The notes: generated from the letters alone by a model not told the origin. A stretch of 64,000 nucleotides of DNA from Rhizoctonia solani (GCF_016906535.1 NC_057370.1:2418001-2482000); one strand, 5' to 3'. Shown: positions 11,642 through 23,568, counted from the stretch's first letter. Program-made: numbers and translations.

Positions 11642-12098
11642 ATGGTCAGTTCGGACTATGTATGCGTCCAAAAAACATGCTCAGTGACCTTTGGATGCAG
11701 TGTCGCATGCGTGTCCTCTTCACTCGCTATGCCTGCGGACACAACATACAAGAGTTTGCCTATGACCAACAGGTAGGTCGACGAGAAGCTCATCCAGCAC
11801 CGCAGTCACTCACACAACTGCAGATCGATTGTGAGAAGTCTGACTGCAAACTTTCGACGTGCCATATACAAGAGCCTCATGATTGCAAAGAAACGTGCGC
11901 TCAATGGTAAGACTCAGCTTTTCGGAGATGGCTCTAGGAACATTCGTACTAAAACAGATCGTTTGTAGGCGACGGCAGCCCGAGACGTTCTTTCCATGGT
12001 ATGTTCTTTCCTCATCTATAAAACAATTAATCGGAGCTGACGGTTCCATCAGGGCTAAGAACATCGAATGCCCAGGCTGTGCAGAGGCCAATCGCTGA
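11642..12098 (+). CDS. Small cysteine-rich MC..CGH protein
   Basis: Five exons (11642-11644, 11701-11772, 11824-11906, 11969-11998, 12053-12098) give a 77-residue protein; the first exon is the ATG alone. Nine cysteines lie at positions 2, 13, 28, 33, 38, 46, 50, 69 and 72. The protein starts Met-Cys and has RYACGHNIQ and ends with CPGCAEANR. There is no signal peptide, so the cysteines probably bind zinc in the cytosol or nucleus rather than form disulfides. I recall similar short uncharacterised proteins in basidiomycete genomes, but no known activity. The same cysteine pattern occurs in the gene at 52252-53832 of this window. All exon joins keep frame, and three of the four donors follow a consensus GTAAG or GTATG pattern. 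Confidence 0.75.
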
Positions 12099-12190
12099 TC
12101 GACTTGCCAGAAATAGTGGTAGTGATCACTCAGCCATCAGTATTGTTACGCCTAATGCATCGAATGTTATTACATACTAAGTGAATGAAA

Positions 12191-13501
12191 TCAACCGACG
12201 TTTGTTTGTTCATGTGTTGGTTGAGACGATGCAGGTGTGCTAGTGGGCGGCCATTGCACTGCCGCCAATGTGGGTGGAACGAGCTGATGTTTATACCCAA
12301 TGCTAAGTATATGACTCTATAAAACTGTAAGTTGGGTGCTCACCTGCTGGTATGGGATTGGACTTTGAATCCGTTCATTAGGCTCAGATGTTTTGTAAAA
12401 GCAAAGCATGATGAAGATGCAGTCTACCAAAGAGAACATTTGAGTTTGTAGCCAATAAGAGCATGTCATATTTACCAGATATTTGCTGTATATCTGAGGA
12501 CCTCAAAGAGAATTTCTCCAGCCAAACAAGCATGGAGGGGTCGGCACTAAGATAGCGGTCGAACGGGGATGGGAAATCTGTCCATTCTGTGGATAGATTC
12601 GAACAGGAAACCAATGAGATCATGAAACATGACGCCGCAATTATCCGTGCACTAAAAAACAAACAAATAGGAATACGCAACCTGGCAAAAGGTAAGAAAA
12701 GATCGTCTACAAGTGTCTGTCATGACGTACGTATCATGGGCAATCCCCCAAGCGTTCAATACTACTGAGTCCAGCACTTGCTGTTCCTCCGGAGCCGAGT
12801 CTTGCGGAAAGGCGATATCCATAACCTGAAAAATCTCGTGTTGACCGGTCCCAACTGCAGCTGAGTTGAACGCTGTTGCTAGACAAGCATGAGGCGATTC
12901 AACAACTAGATCAAAGCACAGAGAATCCAAAAGAGTTTCTTCGTAAACCAATATGTTTTCTGTCCATTTTTTGTGTTCCTTGGACAAGTAAGACCAGCGT
13001 GGCACCCCACCACATGAGACGGTACATACTTTGGAGTTCTCCAACACCTGTATATCTGTGTCCGGTTTAAGACTCGCGTTTGTTTTGAATATCACTGTTG
13101 TCGCCACGTCCTTGAGCTTTCGGCCACATTCTTCTACCTTAGTAGCCAGGAAGATACATGTCGCCGCAATGTCCTGTAGTGGCGTTAGTGATGCCACGCG
13201 AGTAAACAAACCGTATAATTCACTCGGTAATTATAATCTTTAATGGAGTTTCGCATGTAAAACCGGTGGAAATATGCAGCTGCAGCTACAAATGCATTTA
13301 CAGGCCTGTATTGGGGTTATTTTGGCATGTTTTAATACCTGTGCTTAATCCTCACAGTCTTAATTGCCCAGCAACCCGAAGTAGCAACTCCACGCCTTTC
13401 TGTCGAGCTGAAAGTTCTTCTTCCAAAGTGCAACCGTGTACCGTGGATGGAGTCTTAAGCATATCGATCGGTGAGAAATACCACTGCTGCAGCCCAGACA
13501 T
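12191..13501 (-). CDS. C-type transcriptional cyclin (cyclin K/T, Ctk2/Pch1 type)
   Basis: Seven exons (13501-13356, 13305-13224, 13173-13030, 12978-12731, 12681-12476, 12423-12344, 12283-12191) join in phase to 332 residues. The first cyclin box is clear: AFVAAAAYFHRFYMRNSIKD, then DIAATCIFLATKVEECGRKL, then LDSLCFDLVVESPHA. The second fold includes LRIPICLFFSARIIAASC. The C-terminus is Pro/Thr-rich. This is the pattern of cyclins that pair with CTD kinases (Cdk9, Cdk12, Ctk1) and promote transcription elongation. The exact partner cannot be told from the sequence. The last exon rests on a predicted acceptor at 12284 and is the least certain; an earlier acceptor would end the protein within a few codons. 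Confidence 0.88.
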
Positions 13502-13735
13502 GATCGTGGGACGATTTCGTGGTTCGAAACGAAATATAGAAGATGGTGGTATGGAGGTTAAAGTTGCGGTAACAAACGTGCCAAGGTTTCTGGTTAGTGA
13601 TTACATAACATTTAAATGGCAAAGATTAAAGTTGGACCGAGTACATTATGTTCCACTAGAATACAACGGTTGCATTGCTATAAAAAAGACAAGGTACGAG
13701 CCTCCGTGCCATAATGGATCCGGTAACGCCAGAGG

Positions 13736-14849
13736 CTAGCTAGATTTCGCTTTGGCTCGTCGCCCTTGTATAGCTTTACCACGCTGTTTGGGCGCCACAT
13801 CGTCCGCCAACCCGACCTTGGTACGGCGCTTCGGAGGTTTCTCATCGTCGTCGACTTCGTCACTAGGCGCAGCCCGTTTGCGGCTGGTATTCTTTTTAGA
13901 AGCTGATGAAGACGATGCGTACTTCTCTGCCAAACTATCAAGAAACCCATCAAGCTTTTTGGCTTTAGATTGGATTAGAGCCTTAAGCGCAGAGTTGTCG
14001 TCATCTCCATCGCCGTTGTTAGCCTGGGACTTTCCTTTTCCCTTCCCTCTTCGTTTCCCGACCTTTCCATTACCGTAGAATTCGTCCCACACACCCAGCT
14101 CGCGTGCTGCCTCTTCTGCCTCTTTAGCTTCCTTCTCACCCCGCTTTCGCCGTGCGTTCCGAGCCTTCTTGTCCTTAACATCAGTCTTCCAGGTGTCGAG
14201 AGCCTGTAGCTCCCCGCTGTCGATCATCTTGTTGATCGTGGCAACAAATCGAGCTTCGTCTTCATATGTAGAATGATGAATCTCGCTCATAATGTGCTCG
14301 ATCGACCCGTTTCCAGCAAGGTACGCAGCACGCAAATCGGAGCGCTCCTCCTCTGACCCTGATTGATCCAGTGCGTGAGATTATGCCACATGCTAGCGTG
14401 GATGGCTGGAGATAGGGAAGCCAGACGAGGGGTAGCGATAGGAACACAGAGGCTTCGAACTCACCTTGATACTCCTGTCGCATCTCGTCCAGCCGTTCCC
14501 GAGTGACCGAGTCGAACATCTCCTCAAAGTAACGCTCCCATGCGTCTTCGCCTTCAGCCATATCTGGTATATTCGAGCTTGTTGACCCAGTGGCATCATA
14601 TCGCTTCCTACGATGTTCGTCCCCGAGTATAGTGTACGCAAAGCCTATTTGCTGGAATCTTAGCGATGCGACTGCCTTTCCTTCTTCGCTTGAATTCACG
14701 TGTTTATCTGGATGGTATTTCAAGGCGAGTTTGCGATACCCCCCTTTGACTTCATCACTCGTTGCGCCGACTTTAATCCCGAGCACCGAATACAGGTCCA
14801 CTGGGCCATCAGAGTCTGGGAAGAACAAGCTCGCAGGGTCGTTGTCCAT
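13736..14849 (-). CDS. J-domain protein, DNAJC9-like
   Basis: Two exons (14849-14465 and 14358-13736) give 335 residues. An N-terminal J domain ([26 protein letters not shown], with the HPD triad) activates Hsp70. After it comes a conserved block ([34 protein letters not shown]), then a long basic coiled segment and a Lys-rich tail. Animal DNAJC9 is a J protein that also chaperones histones H3-H4; the order of parts here fits that family. The intron is 106 nt, longer than most in this window. The tail has nuclear-localisation-like runs ([15 protein letters not shown]). About 235 bases separate the two neighbouring starts and stops on either side. Confidence 0.88.
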
Positions 14850-15084
14850 ACTGAAGTTGGGAGATCTGGCAATTGAGTATGAGGTTTGTTGTTCTTGGTT
14901 CGCGCGAACTTCACGTGATCACCAATATCACCAATAACAAGCGCCCATAAGGCCAATGGAATCTACTCTATGTCCTCGGATCGCGTTATTTACAAAACAG
15001 GCATAAGAATATAATACATGCATGACAACAGATTTGATGCACCCTCCATAGTACCCCGAATCATAAAAAAAATTAGAAACAATA

Positions 15085-17524
15085 TTAACGAGCAACTGCG
15101 GCATCTTCTCGTTGTTGACGCCAGTGGTTACCCCACCTTCTCACAGCAAGCAGCTAGCCAAGTGATCGGCCGTTTAATATCGACCTTCCGCATGCAAGAA
15201 TGAGTTACTCACGTTAAGTGACATCAGACTCACGAGAGTGGCCATGATTGTGAAGTACCACCCTTGGCCAATTTTGTCTGTTCGATTATGTTCAGAATTA
15301 GAAATCTCGGGAGGCAAGCCATGGATACTCACTGATTGCGGGGGCAGCTAGCTAGACGACGGACAACATATTAATTCCAGAGCTTAGGTAAAGTTTATTG
15401 AACTCACGGCAGCCGATAACGCAGCGGCTACGTTGCGGCATAAGTTAAAACAGGCGACTACCGAAGCACTTTGCCCGGGAATCACATCAGCGAAGTAGGC
15501 CATGCACTATTATCGCAGATCAGCACTAAAACATAATATCGTAACTTACTATGATACCAACTCACCGTTCCGGTCCCAAGCATAAAACCAAGTCCGAAAA
15601 TGAAGCCGCCGACAAGGGGAACCATCCATTTTTGGTGTGTATGCAGGGTCCACCCAAATATCACTGTCCCAGACTTTGTCAACGGACAACGTTGAAAAAA
15701 GCATAAAGGGGACACTCACATAATCCGATAGGCATAAAAGGAACCCCAAACCAAGCACTATCGAGCCGGGACTCTGGTACAAAGTTGTCGCCATCACGCG
15801 CCCGCGCTCGTCTATATACATGGTCTGAAAGATAACCCCCACTAATCGAGCCAATAATATAACCCAGGCAAGAGGGGATATATGCTAGAGCAATCTCCAT
15901 GCTGTTGAACTGATCAGAGTAACCAAACAACCTCAGGTTAGTTTGAATTTCGGCCGATATCAGAGTGGACATGCCTTGTATGGCGGATCTACACACAAAA
16001 CATATCAGTGAGGGATGGCCACACATGTTCTGCATAATTTATTACCTTCAAACGAGAATGGAACAGCCGTACTAATACTGTACAAACAAGCGAAGCACGT
16101 TGATCCATAATATACAGTTAGGCCAACAGGAAGGAATCGAATATATAAAACCTAAGTCGATTCGGTTAGCGAAACCCCCTGAAAGACCGAGGGCCAGAAA
16201 CGTACAGTATGAAAGGGACGAAGAATAAATAGTTGGAATAGAGATTTGCAAGTTTGCGAAAAAGTCTTCTGAGATAACTGGGGCTGCTCCGGAGCAGGAT
16301 TGGATAGTGCAGCTGCTTGCTTCGTCTTGAGCATGATCGATGTTTCAGGTAGAAACAAGAGGCTATTACAACCATTAATGCTACTGAAAGCCCGCATACA
16401 TTTAATCATAACACTTACATCAGTAACTCGATCATGCTCCCGAATATAACGTTAAACCTTTTATCGAAGGGTAAGCTGGCGAACATACAAATTGCATCTC
16501 TAATAACCTACCACATGGTTGACCTCCACGAATGCGTCCATGTGATAAGAGCACCTGACACAAGAGGTGATAATAAAGGCCCAGCAATAGGCCCCAAGTA
16601 CCACCTAAATAAGGATATCAACTGTGATGAAGCATCCCATAACGAATATAAACGAACCATCCTGTGGCCCTCCCACGTTCAGCGGGGACATAAATATCTG
16701 CGATAATACCCAAACCCACACTGGTAAAAGACGGTTAATTGCCAAATGATCGTCAGTATGAACCCATACATGCCTCTGCGCGCAACTTGCTCCAGTGGCT
16801 TGAACGAACCCTGTAATTGTAACACGAGTTAGTATTGATTAATCATGAAATTTTGTACATACTGAAGGTCAAAAGCATGATGATATTTGTCGAGAGGGCG
16901 CATACAACCGAAGCCAATGAGAATATTAAAAAGCCTGACAAGTAGATTGGCCGACGCCCATATCTAATGAAAGTTTAGAATTGTTCATTATACTTGTCTG
17001 TACACTCACCTTTCCGAGAGAAATGCGTACCAAAGTGGTGCAATACCAGTAGCGCATAGAAATAATGCCGCTAAACACTTCATAAGAAAGGCTATGTGCA
17101 TACCCAAGCGATGTATCTTACTTGTAAGTGCTACAACGGCATCTGGAATGTTCCAGTCCTTCTGAAGTTCAGGAAAGGCCGGCTGGAGCGAGTTGGAGGC
17201 AAAGCTGGTCATGAAGGGGGTAAGCCTCATATTACGTAATCATATTGGAGAATCAACATACGGGCCAGCAAATGATGCTATTGCAACCACAAATACGATC
17301 CCTGCCTTATCACGTCTTCGATACGATTTTGGGTCTTGAAGATTCGGTAAAAGTGTCCAGCGATCGACTGGCCGTTGCACGAGTGCATGTTGACGAGGTT
17401 GAATGTTACTGCCTTTAGAAATATCATTTTGAGTCTCCTGTTTGAGCGGGATTTCTGGGGTTGTCGTAAGTGGTGAGCAATATGCCTGTTTAGGCGAGCG
17501 ATCTGGAATAGCTTGGGATGGCAT
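15085..17524 (-). CDS. MFS drug:H+ antiporter-like transporter (DHA1, Qdr/Dtr1-like), 17 exons
   Basis: I could join 17 exons (17524-17262, 17225-17122, 17070-17010, 16963-16863, 16810-16774, 16720-16658, 16604-16512, 16457-16419, 16380-16206, 16151-16046, 15988-15975, 15909-15720, 15663-15566, 15506-15408, 15351-15333, 15277-15213, 15153-15085) in phase to 531 residues. A cytosolic N-terminus precedes transmembrane segments. Family landmarks are YRRRDKAGIVFVVAIASFAGP, LQKDWNIPDAVVALT, SERYGRRPIYLSG, IADIYVPAERGRATGWW and PLVGGFIFGLGFMLGTGT. Such proteins export small molecules across the plasma membrane; the substrate is unknown. Introns at 16721-16773 and 15910-15974 begin with GCATGT instead of GT. 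Exon 11 has only 14 nt. The segment around 16380-16457 is the least certain, because the spliced product is less hydrophobic than expected there. Confidence 0.82.
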
Positions 17525-18022
17525 TGGGGGAGATGAGAAAGAGTAAGAAAGGGTGTGGGGAGGTCATTATACGATGGGACACTGGGAGCGATTCCTTCGA
17601 GCGCCAGGATGGATGCCGGTTTTCGGCACTCTGCCGGCCGGCAGAGATTCGATTTCGTCCCACACGTGATCAGAGTTTAATTTCTGTACGAGATGGTGTT
17701 GTCCCAGAAGAAGATTCTTCCCTTGGCAATACCCACCTCATTCATCGGATGACCGTAATCAACTGCTGCGGCTGACGACATGGATAAAGGCAGGAGAAGC
17801 CCATATTTCCGCACATGAGTTGCGCATGCTTAAATGACATACTTTCGGCAAGCTATTTCGAGGCGGCGAGGGGCGCCCGTTGCCAAATGTGCGTCTTGGA
17901 ATGTGTCAGATTGAAATTCATGGCAAGCAAGCGCCCGGCGCCATTTGCCGATCTGCGTCTGACCTACCGGCCTAATCAACTATACCAATCTATAACTGCG
18001 GTTCGTTTCATGATATAGCACG
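17525..18022. other. Divergent intergenic region (MFS / PP2C)
   Basis: About 500 bases lie between the start codons of the MFS transporter (minus) and the phosphatase (plus). No coding frame of note is present. It must hold both promoters; I see no strong TATA box or repeat. Confidence 0.45.
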
Positions 18023-19854
18023 ATGCTTCTAGTACGGCGGAGCTGCTATATTTTTGAGAATCGGATTCCCTCTGCTTCTGTACCTTGGAGCCCACCATTG
18101 TTTTTCCCAGCCCATTCTCGCTGTGCCCATACCGCCCTTCGAAGGCCATACAAGATTGAAATTGGTGTGTCATTTGCTGGTAAACCGGCATTGGATGCAC
18201 AACAATTGCCCAAGAAGAAAACCATTGCATTTTCACGGGACCACCCGATCGCACAGTGGCGTAATGGCCTGTTGAAGTGGGAAAATAAAAAACTGAGGTC
18301 TGTATCAGCTGGGGAAGATTTCTTTTATGTTACACAAGTAAGCAGTGATAACATATATTTCGAAATATGGCTTGAACTAACAAGGACTTTGACGAAATTA
18401 GTCGATCAACAGCTCTGTATGTCGATTGAACTTGGAAGTTGAAGTAAACGGGTGTAACATTGTGAATTATTCCAGGGGGTCTCACTAGGAATTGCAGACG
18501 GGGTTGGTGGATGGAGTGAAGACGGTACGCCCCTTTGAAATCATAGAGATCGTTCTGACCGTTACTAGGAGTGGACCCATCGCTATTCTCACAGGCATTG
18601 ATGTACTATGCAAGCAAGCATGCGTCCTCTTCTTGGGCTGGCGAGCCTGATTTTGATCCAATCGAAGGGACAAGTAAACCCGAAAAAAGTGGCCAGTCGC
18701 TATCTCCCGTCGACATAATGTCACTGGGGTATGAAGATGTATTAAACGATCCGTCTATTGAATGCGGTGAGAAGATCGCAGCGGTATCTTTATAGGAACT
18801 AATGTTATCTGCAGGGTCAAGCACAGCGTGTATTGTAAACATCGATGCCCAATCGGGCAAACTCCTAGCAGCCAAGTGAAGATTCCATTTAGGCTTGTAA
18901 CTGCCCAGCCTAACACACTTGTTTCGGCATAGTCTGGGAGACTCGAGCTTTTCAATCTTGCGTTCATCATCAATTTTCCACGAGCAGAAACCCCAGACTC
19001 ATTACTTCAACTGTCCCCGGTAGGCTTTTCTTGCCGTGGTGTCCAAAAATAACTCAAGGGTACGGCAGGCAACTGGCAAAGCTACTTCCCACCCAACGAC
19101 CTCACCTTCGAATAACTGACCGGCCAGAGCATGCGGATACATTTTCAACGCAACTACGGCATGAGGATTTGATAATACTATCCGTGCGTCGAGGATTTGA
19201 TGGAAATCCGAATGTATCTGATATACTGTGTCCAAAAGACAGACGGTCTAGGTGATAACGTACATCCAGGGGAGATCCTTGCACTTGCTTCCCTCCTTCG
19301 ACGAGGAACCGCAGATCAACCCGGCGTAAACTTTGCACAAGTTTTTGCTGACAAGCTAGTCGAATATGCTGTAGGATGTATGTTCGCATACGATAAGATA
19401 TCACCATTCGAGTGTAAGTCCAGACCCTCTACGGGAATCCCCATAGCTCTGGAGTGCTCCGAGGGGCCGTAAAGCTCGACGAGCGCTCCTGAGGGAGCAG
19501 TATACATCTCCGACACGTTTGTGAAGCTTTCCGGAGTACTCGCTGAGCATTCCGGATTTGCAACCTCTTGATCCCGGTCGCTCCGGAGTGAGGGGTCCCA
19601 CGGACTCAACCATTGTATTCAGCTCAAACTAATGATTACCGGGATTTAGTGGCTGCTCAAGACGAAGGGTTCAAACATGTAGGCGGGGTGAGTATTGTTT
19701 TTTGGTAGCATCAGCTTACCCGACTCACTTCAAATGACTTGATTTTATAGAAAATAGATGAGTGAGTGTGATTCTAAACTGTTGATGCTATTGAATTGAA
19801 CATCTTTTTACTAGTGTAACGATTGTAACCGCTCGTATCGTGGAGAACATATAA
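18023..19854 (+). CDS. PTC7: PP2C-type mitochondrial protein phosphatase (Ptc7-like)
   Basis: Ten exons (18023-18337, 18476-18524, 18569-18766, 18815-18875, 18933-19019, 19069-19183, 19239-19413, 19650-19687, 19751-19761, 19815-19854) join in phase to 362 residues. The first ~35 residues look like a mitochondrial targeting signal. The metal-binding PP2C landmarks are in order: GEDFFYV, GIADGVGGWSEDGVDPSLF, AANLGDS, LIILSTDGLGDNV and KIDDVTIV. In yeast Ptc7 dephosphorylates Coq7 and raises ubiquinone synthesis; that role is inferred here. Exon 1 joins directly to GVSLGIADG, a few residues shorter than I expect for the family, so a small exon inside the 138 nt intron 1 may be missed. Intron 7 is 236 nt with unusual GC-rich content. 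Confidence 0.88.
19414..19649. repeat. Oversized GC-rich intron with a MITE-like insert
   Basis: Intron 7 of the PP2C gene is 236 nt, while its other introns after the first are 44-63 nt. The extra sequence (about 19420-19612) is GC-rich and carries several CTCCGGAG-type palindromes and a GCTCCTGAGGGAGC hairpin. Its ends read roughly GACCCTCTAC and, inverted, GACCCCTCAC, which is a weak terminal inverted repeat. I see no clear target duplication. It may be a small non-autonomous element that was tolerated because it sits in an intron. Confidence 0.4.
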
Positions 19855-19973
19855 ACTAGACGATGTGCTCTCACACCAATAGATTGGATTCCCGCAAGCT
19901 CTGGACTAATATCGGCTTTGCATATATCATACTTCAAGAATATATTGTTACTTGGTAATACTGGATAAATGCA

Positions 19974-22900
19974 TTACAGTCGCCTCTCGATGAAGCTCTG
20001 TAAAACGCCCTCGTTCGTAAGAGGGTATTCTTTCAGCTCTACTTTACCATCAACCACAAACGTGTTGGGCTGTACGAATACCTTGCGAGGCTGCTTCTTT
20101 GCCAGCACAAGATCTCTGTGATAGCCGATGAGTCTAGACTCAAGGGACGTTTTGTTCATGAGGTCGGGACGACATACCGAATTTCCCCAGCCCACCCTGG
20201 TCGAGGAGTGGTAAGCTTCTCATAGAACTCGCGTGCACCCTCGCCATCAGCTATGCTTTTCCGTACTTGTAACTCTACCAAAAGACGCCCCATGGCTGCG
20301 TGGCCATCTTTCAATACTTTATCCCGATCGAGCTAATGGCCAGGGACATGAGTACGTGATTGTGACTTCAGATTCCCAGGGGAACTCGCCTTGATATGTA
20401 CGTCTTCCAGTTTACCTTCCGCATCGCGGAACTCGACGAGTTCGGCTAAACCCTCTTGGATAAAGTAGTTGGTGATGCCAAGTCGAGCTTGCATATGTGC
20501 CTGCAAATGTTTTCCCGCCTTTGGATCATAAAGCTCCAGAGCACGGACGCCGGCACGGGCCATGAGTAGATATTGGGCATACTAAATAACGAAAACTAGC
20601 GTCAGCGACTCCCTTGGAACGAAAAACGGGTTAGTTTGGGTCTTCCGCATTGCATACCTCAATGTCTTGGCAATCCTTCTCTTCGGTGTAGCCAAAGATC
20701 TAATCGTGAATGGATAAGTACGTTGATATCAGCCTGCACATACTATTGCAACTGACCTCCAGAATTTCGCGATTACCCGTGAGATACAATCCAACTGTGT
20801 GTAGTACGAATGTGGGTTTTTGAAGCAATATACGAGTGCTTTGACCAGCTTACCACATTCAGCTCTGCACTCCTCAAAAGAAGAGCTGCACACTCCCAGA
20901 ACCGAACCAGCAGTCTGTCCAGGTTTGTACCAGGTAGTAACCGGTTTTCCGGTAAGTGGGCTGATAGTCTATTGGACGAAGATGGAATTCAACTTTCGAA
21001 TGGTTCTAGCAATGGCAAAGAAAACTCACTTTCTCGGGGTCAAAGTTTAATTTTCCATCTTTATCTTCGGTAAATCTGGTTTCCAAAAGATTGAAACGCG
21101 GCGGTTTACGCTCTGAAAGAATACTTACAGCTTTCCTGATCCATGGCCAAGAAGTTCATGATTGGCCACCTGCACGTCAAACGCCTTGGTGTCCCATTTT
21201 TTATAAAATTGGACATCCTCAGGAGACAAGAACGTGATGATCTCGTTTGCCGCCTTGGCAGCAAGAATATTCTGGTCGGTCAAATGAGTCGGGATACCCT
21301 AGATTCAACTGCTTCGGGAGCTGTGGGTCACGTACCGCAAGGGATACATTCTACGTTGGATTCTCAATACCTATGCCGGCAGATAGCAACCCACTGAACA
21401 TACCTTAAAACCAACTTGCTCCCGAACTTCGTAGTAACTAAGAAGAGCTAGGGTCTGAATCATTTGCCAATAATAATATGTACATAACTTACTTCTAAAT
21501 GTAATATAAAATCAATGTCTATATTAATACTTATATCAGAACTATTGATTTTTACTTACTGGGATCTATTAATGACACATTTGATATCAGGATGGATTTA
21601 TGCCAGTTACCAGGAATGTTTACTTACGTTGATACCAGCGGGAATTCCTATAAGTCTACTTAGTACAAAGTGGTACATTTCAAGATCGGGGAGACTCACC
21701 CCCGGTCGCAAAAGATACCACTTCCAGGGCTAGGATCAAGTTGTTACCCAAGTTCTAATATCGGTATAGAGAATGAACTTACCAGTAAAGTCAGGTTTGC
21801 GGAACACATCAACCTAGCCAAATAGACCATCAAAATGTGGTGCTCATGCGAAGTTTATTGTTCAACCTGCCTCGAAGTCCTTTCCCCATGGCAAAGTTTT
21901 GATTAATTCCGGCGCCCGCTTAACCATGGTTTCGAATTTGGCAGTCAGCGCCTTATTCACGATCGCGGTAAATCCTTCCCATTCCGCCCGGCCGCCGTAC
22001 TAATCATGGTTGGTGAGGATTTTTTAAAATGTACATGAACCATCACTTACCGGGTCGACGTATGTTTCGATGAAGCCGATGTAGGATTCGACCACTTAAG
22101 GGGGGTTATATATGAGTGGTCAACAAATAGACGTACTTGCCTTACCTGGTCCAACATCTTTGACCCAATGCGTGCTTGCCTCTGTGGTATATTGAGACTC
22201 ATAACGGGCTGCTGAGCTATATGCTAACCTTTGTGTTTTTTGACCGAGCCAGATTTGAAGCTGTGAAGTATCGTGGGTTTGGTTTCATTCAGCAACCACA
22301 ACGAACTCACCTTTCAATATACCCTTCAATCATTTTAACCTGATGTTCGTTTGCTGTCGCAGTAGTCGAATAAGTATAAATCAAAAGATATTAACTTTGT
22401 GGGCCAACCTGCGTATTTCTTGGCCTCTGTCAATGCATCGACCACTTTCTTGAGGGCAGAGCTGTAGTCGCCATATCTAATAGCAATATCAACATTATCG
22501 AATGCCTTTGGGTGCTTCTCATCCGGCCTTTCGTCTGCAGATGCAATAAGAATAGCAAAAGATGTGTCAGACTCCTTCAGGACGCTGGAAGAATGGGACA
22601 GTCATCAGTCGATCCTATGGTATTAAATAGTAATATTTATTACCGAGTATTCTCGATATCGAGGCTAATCTTCTCCGCAAACTTTTGAATCTTTTCAGCT
22701 TCTTCATTGCTGATTACCTTCGTACCGGGATAATAGTTGGAGACGTGTCCATCCTGGTCGTTTAATAACACATTAGCCCGGATTGCATTATATATTTGAT
22801 CTAAAACTTACGCATCTCTTGCCAATGAGAAGACTAGCTTCCGGCTCTACACCATAAATATGACCCTTGAGCTAGAAGTCGAAACAACAATGACGTTTAG

Positions 22901-23568
22901 ATATATAGATTAGTTTAGATAGTAGGGATCGGTGTCCGCACCTTCTCCCATTGTGGCAGAGCCTTCGAGGAAGAAGGCGAGGCCTCCACAACCTTAGCAA
23001 ACTTATCTTCAGGTAACCGCGGAACAAACTTGGTAAACCCAAAAGACTTGTAATTAACCAAGTTCGAGAATACCTAGGGTGTCGATCATACGTATTTTGT
23101 CAGTCAGTGGTGTTGAGTGGTGTTGATTATACGAACCTGGGCAACATATTCGAGTAACAGGGTCCATTCTTCCTCATCTAGCCCCGATTTGCTCTTTAAA
23201 TCGACCAGATCGGTGATTTTATGACCATCACTGGTAGAGAAGATGGAAATCAAAAAGTCGTATAGTGATTGCGCCTCTGGTGTCCACTGCTCCTGAACGA
23301 TACGAGCACCAGCCCATGCCGCGGTACCGACCCAGTGAGCATACAGCTTCTCGTTCTCAGTCAACTGAGCGAACGAGTCTTTGACAGAGAGAGAACATAG
23401 CGGCGGGTTCCGATCTGCCAAAAATCGGGCGGCGTTGACGGCAGTTGTGGATGCCATTTGTTTCGCAGAGTTGTGGAAGCGGACAGGGAGGGCGTTTATT
23501 CTGTTCAAAGAAACCCCCTTTATGCTGAATCTTGCGATACCTCTAGGCACGAGGTTTCGGGCTAGCAT
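19974..23568 (-). CDS. DPP3: Dipeptidyl peptidase III (zinc metallopeptidase M49)
   Basis: This is a multi-exon gene on the minus strand with many exons of roughly 40-465 nt. DPP III removes dipeptides from the N-terminus of short peptides. The catalytic zinc site is visible: HELLGHGSGK (HEXXGH, near 21138-21160) and EECRAE (near 20860-20876), which together give two His and the Glu ligands. The C-terminal part reads GAREFYEKLTTPRPGWAGEI, then a 72 nt GT..CAG intron, then RDLVLAKKQPRKVFVQPN and ends SFIERRL, as in other DPP III. The first ATG (23568) opens a 37-residue Arg-rich, Ser-rich extension like a mitochondrial signal. A second ATG (about 23457) gives MASTTAVNAARFLADRNPP, the usual cytosolic start. 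Dual targeting is therefore possible. I did not resolve every exon boundary. Confidence 0.88.

Noticed and set aside
15661..16205. Stops and apparent frameshifts in the middle of the MFS gene, suggesting a pseudogene
   Set aside because: Introns 16152-16205 (GTACGT, with a CTAAC branch point), 15989-16045 and a GC-AG intron 15910-15974 give one open frame with the expected motifs.
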